DNA from: UBA1447 sp002329225
Lineage (GTDB): Bacteria > Bacillota > Clostridia > Oscillospirales > Acutalibacteraceae
Length of the DNA: 64,000 nt
Assembly (NCBI GenBank): GCA_050946835.1
Contig: JBMNVN010000002.1
Location: 248,001 to 312,000 of the forward strand
Direction of reading: 5' to 3'
Shown here: in pieces, positions 38,001 through 44,817 of the stretch
Layout of the letters: each line of letters starts with the position of its first letter
How positions within the stretch are numbered: position 1 is the stretch's first letter
The notes under the pieces: generated by a model
Told to the model about the DNA's origin: nothing
Databases searched by the model: none
The model's input: the letters and a program-made list of their open reading frames with translations, nothing else
Position numbers and translations under genes: made by a program

Positions 38001-38092
38001 CCAGTTGCGGACAGGACACTTTACCCAAATACAGAATTGATGCTGAAGACGGGCTTGAATTTTCCTTCTACATCAAACCTATAAAGCGGTAA
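35069..38092 (+). CDS. lacZ: GH2 family beta-galactosidase (LacZ type)
   Basis: A 1007-residue cytoplasmic glycosidase, with no signal peptide, that hydrolyses beta-galactosides. Order: jelly-roll sugar-binding domain, two Ig-like domains, TIM barrel, and the C-terminal Bgal small-chain domain (about 740-1005). The acid/base is Glu451 in SLGNEAGG and the nucleophile Glu521 in LCEYCHAMG. NHHDTHP marks the barrel entry. GGAGG precedes the ATG. It sits 32 nt after murC, so readthrough is likely; no permease or regulator adjoins it. Confidence 0.94.
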   Translation: MRYRIDRQNHLDFDVFEINKRPGRAYFIPYSEKETLVTTPLSLERYSSDLVRVLSGEWDFKYYRKKSLIPEVFDTDTLKFDKINVPSTWQRVGYEPPVYLNTRYEFETRPPKLPDEFSAGVYRKFFTVDDVEKKYILSFLGVIPCIDLYINGEFAGYSEGAHNTAEFDISSYLKSGENELVAVVHKWCTGTYLECQDMFRENGIFRDVLLYQLPHVHINDFRLKTEKTKNGWSLDVLIELEGKLGLNEYELALSLVDRHTGKEIAGQTLPAANTTATVLQSLNVSEWSAEIPVVYDFFITLLHNGNEVETLRNITGFKQIKIIKDVFTFNDTKIKVKGVNHHDTHPVTGYVMSFADLEKDIKLMKSLNVNGVRTSHYPPDPHLLVLCDIYGLYVIDEADIETHGCGSPPHFRINLISNNAKWIPRYVDRVSRMYYRDRNHPSILMWSLGNEAGGHKCQDACYEFLNEFCPEIPVHYEGVIHTRRHSYDVVSEMYTSTDDMIKILNGTRGRKYKNKPFYLCEYCHAMGVGPGALEEYWDIMYSSDIFMGGCIWEWADHAVYHKNGPLKYTYGGDHGERKHDGNFCVDGLVYPDRTLHTGAKAMKAVYRPVRASKNEDGSFTFKNTNSFKNADYISVNWELLTDGVSVQSGSFGLDIEPLESQIVKLDINDDFADNTDLHINFSYFDKDGNNLAIEQLALNESKTTVIETADSGEIAVVESSENLTVRFSDGKIVFNMATGMFERYLFQGRDLISQSPADCKGPVPNIFRALLDNDARMRDKWLKAGYDDISADCFSFIYTSEDKNVCVEAEFNLMHKRKVLYKTRLVYNIYSSGLIKVTAELSPVNANRFPTDIPRFGVMIEMPREFENAEYFAFGPYENLNDFKAHTTLGIYESRIRDFHEPYVKPQDNGNRSFTRWLKVTDNDGHGLMFLRDKEFFSFSAHHYTQKLLQGAKHQEDLTDQNITAISIDGFMRGTGTSSCGQDTLPKYRIDAEDGLEFSFYIKPIKR

Positions 38093-38117
38093 CGGTCATA
38101 ACAGCATTAATTAAACT

Positions 38118-38151
38118 AAAAAAACGCCTCGATTACTTTAAATCGGGGCGT
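38118..38151 (-). terminator. Strong intrinsic terminator after the GH4 gene
   Basis: A ten-base stem (38124-38133 with 38142-38151, one G-U or mismatch pair) closes an eight-base loop. On the minus strand it is followed by seven T (38118-38124 read as A on plus). It ends the minus-strand sugar cassette; the same hairpin may slow readthrough from the convergent beta-galactosidase, though the plus strand lacks a T-run. Confidence 0.85.
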
Positions 38152-38170
38152 TCACTTATTAATTTGTTAT

Positions 38171-39463
38171 TCAGTTCTTATCTTGTTTAAAAAACTGAGG
38201 TAAATAGTCTTTATGCGCCTGCTTCATTTCCTGAAAGCATTTATTGCCGGCTTCCCAATCGCCGACAAGGGGATGAAGTAAGAGAGCATTCATAGCGTCA
38301 TCATCACAACCGCCGATACCGGCCTTAACGGTAAATTTTTCATACTCTTTTATGACGCGCATAAGGCCGATAATATGACGATTTTTAAAATCAGAAGTTT
38401 TAATCGGCACTGCACCGTTTTTTCCAACCACAGCGGCAACTTCTACGATATCATCGTCATCCATAAAATCCAGAGCGCCGTTATTTTTAATGTTGACTAC
38501 ATTAACAGTATTTAAATCATTTGCGATTGCATCTATCAGCGAAACGGCTGCGAGGGAATACTTATGGCCTCCTCTTTTGTCCAATAAGGCAGGTTTTTCG
38601 TCAAGTTTTTCATCGCTGTACATTTCAAGCAGGTCTTCCTCAATTTCCATACAAACCTGCGCCCTGCTCTTTTCTTCATTCTTCAGGTATTCAAGTTTGG
38701 CATTCCTGCCGTAAAAGTATTGCAGATAAGAAGACGGTAAGCCGCCGACTGCTTTAAGGCATTCTAAAGAAAAGCCGTCATCCTTGATGTTCTGCATCAC
38801 TTCCGGAGTAAAGCCTTCGGCAATCATTTGAGGCAATATGTCTTTACCGTCTTTTTTTACCGATGTAATCCAACTTAAATGATTAAGGCCGAGGTAAGTA
38901 ATATCACTATCCTCACCGCAGGCTTCTTTTGTATCATCAAGCATATTTATCGGCACATTGCAAAGACCTATGCATTTTACATTTGTATGGTTGAGAACAT
39001 ATTCGGTAATAATTCCGGAGGGATTTGTAAAATTGATTAACCAGGCATCAGGGCAAATTGCTTCAATACGCTTACAAATATTGCCGATTACCGGGATTGT
39101 CCTCAGCGCCTTAAAAAAGCCGCCAATGCCGGTGGTTTCCTGCCCGATTAAATTGTATTTCAGAGGAATAGTTTCATCCAAATGTCTGGCGGGAAGTTTA
39201 CCTACCCTTATTTGGGTAAGAACAAAATCGGCGCCTTCAAGAGCCTCATCAAGGGAATCGGTCATGAGCACTTCGCAATCTATCTTTGCCTTTTTAAGCA
39301 TACGAACACAAAGATTGCCCACTATGGTTCTTTTTCTCTCATCAATATCCATCAAAGAGAGTTTCTTGAGTTTAAGGGAATCCTGCGCTTCTATAAAACC
39401 GTAAATCAATTCCGGGCAGTAAGTGCTTCCGGATCCGATAACCGCAACAGATATTTCTTTCAT
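38171..39463 (-). CDS. GH4 family NAD-dependent 6-phospho-beta-glucosidase
   Basis: A family 4 glycoside hydrolase that cleaves by NAD-dependent oxidation and elimination with a divalent metal. The Rossmann motif GSGSTYCPELIYG starts at about residue 9. The metal ligands are expected at the cysteine in GLCNVP and the histidine in GLNHLSW. The CNVP form is that of 6-phospho-beta-glucosidases rather than alpha-glucosidases. Start at 39463 with AAAGGA upstream. It follows the kinase gene by 12 nt, which could supply a 6-phosphorylated substrate. Confidence 0.9.
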   Translation of the reverse strand: MKEISVAVIGSGSTYCPELIYGFIEAQDSLKLKKLSLMDIDERKRTIVGNLCVRMLKKAKIDCEVLMTDSLDEALEGADFVLTQIRVGKLPARHLDETIPLKYNLIGQETTGIGGFFKALRTIPVIGNICKRIEAICPDAWLINFTNPSGIITEYVLNHTNVKCIGLCNVPINMLDDTKEACGEDSDITYLGLNHLSWITSVKKDGKDILPQMIAEGFTPEVMQNIKDDGFSLECLKAVGGLPSSYLQYFYGRNAKLEYLKNEEKSRAQVCMEIEEDLLEMYSDEKLDEKPALLDKRGGHKYSLAAVSLIDAIANDLNTVNVVNIKNNGALDFMDDDDIVEVAAVVGKNGAVPIKTSDFKNRHIIGLMRVIKEYEKFTVKAGIGGCDDDAMNALLLHPLVGDWEAGNKCFQEMKQAHKDYLPQFFKQDKN

Positions 39464-39475
39464 CTTCAACATCCT

Positions 39476-40414
39476 TTAAACATATTCCTGAAAAATCCAG
39501 TTTATACAGCCCACAACGGGAGGAACTTCCAACTTTTTAAAAATAAATTTTCGATTTGACATTGCAGTAGTTTTTTCCGCCATCATTTGAATATATTTGT
39601 CGGCCGGCAGCTTTGTGTGAATTGAGCCGGACAAAATAACCTCAATGGGTTCCGCATTAAATTTGAGCGTTTTTTCGTGGGCGGTAATCAACTGCGCTCC
39701 CCTCTCGGCCATTTTTTCCATAAGTTCAAGGGCAGCGGGGTCGGAATTGTTTGCAGCGGTAAAGAAGATATCAATCAGGGTTCTTATATAATCATCAGCC
39801 GCCTCGGTTGCCAGGTTTTCAAGAGTGCCCAGAAATTCCTCCCTTTCTTTTATGCCGAATTTTTCAAGAAAGAGTTTTGTCATTTCCGTCTTGTGTATAA
39901 ACAAAAAGAGTTCATCGTAAATGGCATTGAATACTTTAAGGGCTATCCAGTGGCCGTTACCCACATCACCGGAAAAATCACCTAAACCCGCAAGCTGCAG
40001 CATAGTACCCTCATCATCGACGGCGTTGCAGCAAGTCCCCGTACCGCAATTATAGCCTATAGCGGAAGATGCGCTCGCTCCCGCCTTAACAACAATGAAG
40101 CCGTCATTAAAAATCTCAAAGTTTTTTAAGCCGAAATTCTCCAGCTTTTCCCGCATTGCATCATACTGAAAGGGATGATCTATCCCCGCAAGACCCATAA
40201 GCGTAAAGCTGATATCTGAAACCTGAAGATCGGCTTTATGCAGTAACTCCGTCAGACCCTGCCAAATCAAATTTGACGCTTCGTCAAATGAACCTTCATA
40301 GTTTTCGTGATTGGTTCCCGGCCCTTTGACGGAAAGCAAAATCTTTTTACTTTCGTCAAAAAGTGCGTATTGTGTTTTAGTGCCTCCGCCGTCTACTCCG
40401 ATAAAATATCTCAC
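39476..40414 (-). CDS. BadF/BadG family sugar kinase (N-acetylglucosamine kinase-like)
   Basis: A 312-residue ASKHA-fold ATPase. The N-terminal phosphate-1 motif is FIGVDGGGTKTQYALFD, and the later GYNCGTGTCCNAVD and LAGLGDFSGDVGNG segments match N-acetylhexosamine and glucosamine kinases of this family. Start GTG at 40414 with GAGGTG upstream. It lies between the GH109-like gene and the GH4 gene with gaps of 15 and 12 nt, so it probably phosphorylates the sugar or disaccharide handled by those enzymes. Confidence 0.87.
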   Translation of the reverse strand: MRYFIGVDGGGTKTQYALFDESKKILLSVKGPGTNHENYEGSFDEASNLIWQGLTELLHKADLQVSDISFTLMGLAGIDHPFQYDAMREKLENFGLKNFEIFNDGFIVVKAGASASSAIGYNCGTGTCCNAVDDEGTMLQLAGLGDFSGDVGNGHWIALKVFNAIYDELFLFIHKTEMTKLFLEKFGIKEREEFLGTLENLATEAADDYIRTLIDIFFTAANNSDPAALELMEKMAERGAQLITAHEKTLKFNAEPIEVILSGSIHTKLPADKYIQMMAEKTTAMSNRKFIFKKLEVPPVVGCINWIFQEYV

Positions 40415-40429
40415 TGACTAATTAACACC

Positions 40430-41665
40430 TCACTCAAAGAACTCATGACATACTTCTTCAAGACAGTACTTTCCTCTTTCAAACGGTTCCCTATCAATCC
40501 ACATTCCGTTGGTAAAATCCGGAACGGCGACAGGGGTGCTTCCGAGAGCAACAGATTGCTCGGAAAGGCAGGTAATCGACATCCATGTAACGGTATCGTA
40601 AACATCTATGGGCGGTTTTTTACCGGTCTGTAAAGCTTCCGCAAAAGCACAAAGCACCAAATAGTCCATACCGCCGTGACCGCCCGCATGGATGCCGTCT
40701 TTTGCATATTGTTTCCATAACGGGTGCTCGTATTCTTCACGATAGGGTGCAAAATCCTCCCACTCATGAATAGAGCTTACCTCGTCAATATATATACTTT
40801 GATTATCTTCCATATATATTCCTTTTGTACCCTGAATGCGGTAGTTACGGGAATACGGTCTCGGCGTTGAACAATCGTGAATAAGCATGATTGTTTCGCC
40901 ATGGGCACATTTAAGCATTGTCGTTACAATGTCGCCCTGTTCAAAAATGGTGTCAATGAGCTCGTGATCGGGCATATAAGTAAGAAGTCCTTGATGAAGC
41001 CCCCTTGCTTTGCTTGACATGGATACAAGGGACAAAATCCGATTACCTCGGTTAATGCCCATGATTTTTGAAATGGGGCCGAGTTGATGTGTAGGATAAA
41101 GTTCACCGTTTCGGTTTATGAAATTTACAAGTCTGCCGTGCCTTGCCTCTTTTCCGCAAAGTATTTCATCACGCAAGTCATGTTGGTAACCGCCCTGCAT
41201 ATGAACAATCTCGCCAAAAACACCTTGGCGGCACATATTAAACAAAGCCAACTCATTGCGGTCATAACAGCAGTTTTCCAGCATCATGCAGAATTTGCCC
41301 GTTTCTTCCGATGCACGAACCAATTGCCAGCATTCTTCAACAGATGCGGCGCCGCCGACTTCAATAGCCACGTCTTTACCGGCTCGCATTGCATCCACAG
41401 CAATTTTTGAGTGTGTAATCCAAGTAGTGCAGCATATTACCGCAGAAATATCTTTTCTCTCTAATAATTCTTTGTAATTCAGATACATGTCGGGAGTATT
41501 TCCCGCTTTTTCTTCAACTATTTTAACGCCGTTTTTTGCACGGTCTTCGTACTTATCACACACCGCTACTACTTCAATGCCGGGTATTGATACAAATTCG
41601 GCGAGCATACTGCTGCCTCGACCGCCTAAACCTATCGCTGCACACTTAACATTTTTGACCTGCAT
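40430..41665 (-). CDS. Gfo/Idh/MocA oxidoreductase, GH109-like
   Basis: A 411-residue NAD(P)-binding protein with an N-terminal Rossmann domain (AAIGLGGRGSSMLAEF). The segments ELYPTHQLGPISKIMGINRGNR, LVSMSSKARGL and GHGGMDYLV are the ones I associate with GH109, the NAD-dependent alpha-N-acetylgalactosaminidases. No signal or Tat peptide is present, so it acts in the cytoplasm. GGAGG precedes the ATG. Family membership is from motif memory; it could be a dehydrogenase of unknown specificity. Confidence 0.8.
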   Translation of the reverse strand: MQVKNVKCAAIGLGGRGSSMLAEFVSIPGIEVVAVCDKYEDRAKNGVKIVEEKAGNTPDMYLNYKELLERKDISAVICCTTWITHSKIAVDAMRAGKDVAIEVGGAASVEECWQLVRASEETGKFCMMLENCCYDRNELALFNMCRQGVFGEIVHMQGGYQHDLRDEILCGKEARHGRLVNFINRNGELYPTHQLGPISKIMGINRGNRILSLVSMSSKARGLHQGLLTYMPDHELIDTIFEQGDIVTTMLKCAHGETIMLIHDCSTPRPYSRNYRIQGTKGIYMEDNQSIYIDEVSSIHEWEDFAPYREEYEHPLWKQYAKDGIHAGGHGGMDYLVLCAFAEALQTGKKPPIDVYDTVTWMSITCLSEQSVALGSTPVAVPDFTNGMWIDREPFERGKYCLEEVCHEFFE

Positions 41666-41685
41666 TATATTTCCTCCATTAAATT

Positions 41686-41712
41686 ATATGCTACATAAGA
41701 TTATAAGCATAT
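41686..41712. promoter_or_regulatory. Inverted repeat with -10-like core before the sugar cassette
   Basis: ATATGCT (41686-41692) and AGCATAT (41706-41712) are perfect inverted arms with a 13 bp spacer that contains TATAAT on the minus strand. It lies 21 nt upstream of the GH109-like gene. The position suggests an operator overlapping a promoter, which would make the three sugar genes a separate, regulated unit. The repressor is not known. Confidence 0.45.
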
Positions 41713-41718
41713 TGCTCT

Positions 41719-42252
41719 TTATTTAAAGACTTTTTTAAAAATCGGTTGAATTTTGTTTAAATATGCTTTTATCATCAACGACAAAGAATAATCATATAGG
41801 ATAAAAGCAACCGTACCCGTAACCAATAAAATCGGTATCGCATATACACCGAAGGTCTGAAACTCGTCAATCTCTAACCCCATAAGTCGAATCATAAAAT
41901 AATACGACGCAAATAATGAAACATTGAATACGGTTATCTTTAACAACCACTCAGGGATAAACGGCATTCTTTTTTCTATTATCGCCTTAAGAATCGGGTA
42001 ATAACCGAAAAAGGCGGCATAAATTATCGCCACCTCTTTGTTGGGAATAATCAGAATACCCAAGATGGCGGTTGAAGCATAAACGCCTAAGGCCCAAATT
42101 TTATTAATCTCTATAACTATTGGAACAATCAGTATAGCAGCCGCCGCAGGTACAGTATAGGTAAAAAGCGGAATAAGTGACAGTACAAACATAAGCGCTA
42201 TCGAAACTGCGGCCGTAATACCGCCCAAAGCGGTTTTGGAGCTTATTTTCAA
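41719..42252 (-). CDS. Small integral membrane protein (ECF S-component-like appearance)
   Basis: About 177 residues with five or six hydrophobic helices and few charges until the lysine-rich C-terminus (LNKIQPIFKKVFK). The overall look resembles S-components of energy-coupling factor transporters, but I see no family motif. Its start is ambiguous: a TTG at 42252 has GAGGTG about six bases upstream, while a GTG at 42261 overlaps that site. It begins within about 10 nt of the J-like gene stop and probably shares its transcript. Confidence 0.7.
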   Translation of the reverse strand: MKISSKTALGGITAAVSIALMFVLSLIPLFTYTVPAAAAILIVPIVIEINKIWALGVYASTAILGILIIPNKEVAIIYAAFFGYYPILKAIIEKRMPFIPEWLLKITVFNVSLFASYYFMIRLMGLEIDEFQTFGVYAIPILLVTGTVAFILYDYSLSLMIKAYLNKIQPIFKKVFK

Positions 42253-42262
42253 AAGGTTCACC

Positions 42263-42919
42263 TCAACAGCAGGAAATTAAGTCGCCGCCAAAACATTCAC
42301 AGCAGCAATCGGCACATATGAGTCCCGTACAAATATCACATGGATCACAGCAATTACAGCCCAGACAATCAGCATCATGTTTATGAGTTCTTGCGGTTTT
42401 ATATCCTCCGCTCCTTGAAGAATATACATTGTTGAGCGCCGCTGCATATTCCCTGTTGTTCGGCTCCATTCTTACCGCCATTTCATAGTTCTTATACGCC
42501 TCCTCCATCCAGCCTTTCCTATGCTGAACAAAGCCTTTAAGGAAAAACCATTCGGCGGTACGGGCATTGGGAGGGATACCGTCAAGAAGCGTTTCGGCAT
42601 CATTTATCCTGCCGCTATTCAAAGTATCTCTGATATAAGTGAACTCGGATTTACTGTAACCAAATTCGTTTTGTGAGAAATGATCAGCCCCGTAAGCACC
42701 CGCACTTTGACGGCCTGTAGCCTCATATATACTGCGGCCGGCAATTATCTCATCGTAGGCATCATCAATCTCTTTCATTCGTCTTTGCGCCATTTCTGAA
42801 AGAGGGTTGCCTTCATATTTTTCCTTACTGAACTTACGCGTCAAGTCTTTATATGCTTGCCGTACTTGCTCAATACTTGCGTTTTCGGGAACTCCCAGGA
42901 TTTCATAAGGGTTGCTCAT
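42263..42919 (-). CDS. Degenerate J-domain protein with TPR and Cys-rich tail
   Basis: A 218-residue protein in three parts. Residues 1-60 are a J domain by sequence (PYEILGVPENASIEQVRQAY, then KEIDDAYDEI), but the HPD tripeptide that stimulates Hsp70 is replaced by SKE at 31-33. Residues about 90-165 form a TPR-like helical repeat. Residues 185-218 hold thirteen cysteines (CLGCNCC, CDPCDIC, CADCCCEC, SCC). It overlaps the DUF5685 gene by 17 nt. A metal-binding or adaptor role is plausible but unproven. Confidence 0.85.
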   Translation of the reverse strand: MSNPYEILGVPENASIEQVRQAYKDLTRKFSKEKYEGNPLSEMAQRRMKEIDDAYDEIIAGRSIYEATGRQSAGAYGADHFSQNEFGYSKSEFTYIRDTLNSGRINDAETLLDGIPPNARTAEWFFLKGFVQHRKGWMEEAYKNYEMAVRMEPNNREYAAALNNVYSSRSGGYKTARTHKHDADCLGCNCCDPCDICTGLICADCCCECFGGDLISCC

Positions 42920-43787
42920 TACTTACTCCCCCGTATTTGCTTAAAACTTTATTTTGTGCTTGGTTCAGACCGTCATAGATAATGTTGGAGATAATATTAC
43001 GATACCTCTTCACCGGTAAAAGTTCAAAAGCCAATGAAATTTCGCCTACCGTAGTTTCCAATATTCTTTCTAAACTGCTGCACAAGTCGGGCGAATTAAT
43101 CTCGGGTGCAAAGGCATTAAAATTATCGTTTTCGCAATCTTCATGCAAATCATCGGCGGCATCAATCAAATATACCCAACGCCCCAGCATATAACCCAAT
43201 CGGGACATTAATTCGATTTGCTCGGTATCGCTTAAATTATGACTAAAAATCTTGGAAAGTGCAAAGGCGGAAGGTTCCGCGGCGGCATCTACGCAAACGG
43301 CATCAGACTGAGTCTCCAAGGCCCTTTGGCGTGCAACGGAGTCTGAAACTATCTTATCAAACCCGGGTGCATTCTTCCTTGCTTTACGGTACATGCAGGC
43401 AACTATCGGTAAGAATAAAATATAGGCCAATTTTTTTATTGAATGCTCGTCTTGTATATTATCCTTAATTTTAAAGAATGAAATAATAATTGCAAGGTCT
43501 GAAACACTGTTCAAAATATTTTCTTCTTTAACACAGGCACATTTTACCGTGGGGTTGTAAGAACAACGCTTTTTAACAATTTCGGGGCAGTTATCAGCTA
43601 ATGAAAGCCTCAGCAAAAGTAAAAAAGCCAGGTCATAACTCAAAAACAACTGAGCCAAAGGCGTATATCTTCTACCCAAGTTTTTGCATAAGGAGCAGTA
43701 CAGGCCTTTATATGTCTCGTATTCCTTGACCTTTAACTCCGCTTTGTTAATCCTGATATATCCGGTCAATTCCATAACCCCCGACAT
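42903..43787 (-). CDS. DUF5685 family protein
   Basis: A 294-residue (or 290, from the internal ATG at 43775) mostly helical protein of the DUF5685 family, function unknown. The N-terminus GYIRINKAELKVKEYETYKGLYCSLC is the family signature. Cysteines at 31, 34, 67, 75, 83 and 85 could bind a metal. An acidic run YLIDAADDLHEDCEND near 206-221 recalls Asp-rich motifs of helical prenyl-transfer enzymes, but this is only a visual likeness. It is the first gene of the three-gene Cys-rich cluster. Confidence 0.82.
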   Translation of the reverse strand: MSGVMELTGYIRINKAELKVKEYETYKGLYCSLCKNLGRRYTPLAQLFLSYDLAFLLLLRLSLADNCPEIVKKRCSYNPTVKCACVKEENILNSVSDLAIIISFFKIKDNIQDEHSIKKLAYILFLPIVACMYRKARKNAPGFDKIVSDSVARQRALETQSDAVCVDAAAEPSAFALSKIFSHNLSDTEQIELMSRLGYMLGRWVYLIDAADDLHEDCENDNFNAFAPEINSPDLCSSLERILETTVGEISLAFELLPVKRYRNIISNIIYDGLNQAQNKVLSKYGGVSNEQPL

Positions 43788-43812
43788 GGTGTACTACAAT
43801 TCTACACCATGT
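43784..43812. promoter_or_regulatory. 10+10 bp perfect dyad at the DUF5685 gene start
   Basis: ACATGGTGTA (43784-43793) and TACACCATGT (43803-43812) are perfect inverted arms around a 9 bp spacer. The dyad covers the first possible start codon (43787) and lies where transcription would begin. A third half-site with one mismatch, CATAGTGTA, occurs at 43831-43839. This is the typical form of an operator for a dimeric repressor; which family is not apparent. Confidence 0.65.
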
Positions 43813-43832
43813 TCAAACCTAAAAGATTAACA

Positions 43833-43860
43833 TAGTGTAAATATTTAAATATTTATTCAA
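43833..43860 (-). promoter_or_regulatory. Possible promoter of the DUF5685 cluster
   Basis: On the minus strand TTGAAT is followed 16 bp later by TACACT, within the AT-rich 95 bp gap between the lipid kinase and the DUF5685 gene. The -10 matches only four of six bases and falls on the third operator half-site. Coordinates are approximate. Confidence 0.35.
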
Positions 43861-43882
43861 CGATTATAAAATCGCTTCAATT

Positions 43883-44815
43883 CTACTCTTCTTCTTTCGC
43901 CTTTTTCAGATAAGGTGAGTTTTTCGGAATGACAAACTTTATTCCCTTTTCAATAATTTCAAACACACACTCACGGCTCATCAACTTCTCTCCGTCACAG
44001 TTGATAGCTGCAGGAGTATCCGATTGGATACGGATTTTTTTACCTCTGACAAAACGGGTCATTTCCCAATCCAAATGTAAGCCCTGTTTATACTTATTGA
44101 CCAAAGTAAGCAATTTAAGTCGGCCCATGCTCTTTTTAACGATGATAAAATCAAGTAAACCGTCATCCGGAAGCGCAAGAGGGGCGGCCTTAAATCCGCC
44201 GCCGTACCACCTTGAGTTACCGGCTACACAAAACAGCGTATTTTGTGTAAAGGGTTCTCCGTCGTCAATGGTGATAGTGAAAACATTGTTAAGCTTTTTG
44301 AAAAAGCAGTATAACATCGACACTACATAAGCGCTTTCGCCATTTAACAGAGGCAGTTTTTTAAAGGTGGCCTGATTTGCGTTTACTTCAGCGTCAAAGC
44401 CCATAGAGCATTGATTAATTGCGATCAAATCACCGCATCTGATTAAATCCAGGGTTCTCACAACACCGTTTACCAGGCCGTCCATATCCATAAACAGTTC
44501 TTTTGAGCCAAACAGCCTGATAAAGTCATTCCCCGACCCGAGGGGAATAATGGCCACCTCAACGTGCGGAAAACCGTAGGCACCGTTTACAATTTCAAAA
44601 AGAGTGCCGTCCCCGCCACAGGCATAGAATCTCATTGGTTCATTTGATTCTGCAGCAGTTTTTTTAACAAATTCAATGCCCTCACCGGGTGCAGAAGTAA
44701 GATGAATCAGATAATCCAGATTATTCTTACTGAAATAGTCCTCAATCTTCGGAACAATGACTTGAGCTGCACGGCCTTTTCCGGCGGCGGGGTTGACAAC
44801 GAATACATGTTTCAT
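43883..44815 (-). CDS. Diacylglycerol kinase family lipid kinase (DgkB/YegS type)
   Basis: Phosphorylates diacylglycerol or a related lipid for phospholipid recycling. The N-terminus HVFVVNPAAGKGRA and the nucleotide motif ACGGDGTLFEIVNG, followed by IPLGSGNDFIRLFG, are the catalytic signatures. 310 residues from the ATG at 44815, which has GGAGG upstream. The lipid substrate cannot be fixed from sequence. It closely follows the THUMP methyltransferase gene. Confidence 0.92.
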   Translation of the reverse strand: MKHVFVVNPAAGKGRAAQVIVPKIEDYFSKNNLDYLIHLTSAPGEGIEFVKKTAAESNEPMRFYACGGDGTLFEIVNGAYGFPHVEVAIIPLGSGNDFIRLFGSKELFMDMDGLVNGVVRTLDLIRCGDLIAINQCSMGFDAEVNANQATFKKLPLLNGESAYVVSMLYCFFKKLNNVFTITIDDGEPFTQNTLFCVAGNSRWYGGGFKAAPLALPDDGLLDFIIVKKSMGRLKLLTLVNKYKQGLHLDWEMTRFVRGKKIRIQSDTPAAINCDGEKLMSRECVFEIIEKGIKFVIPKNSPYLKKAKEEE

Positions 44816-44817
44816 AT

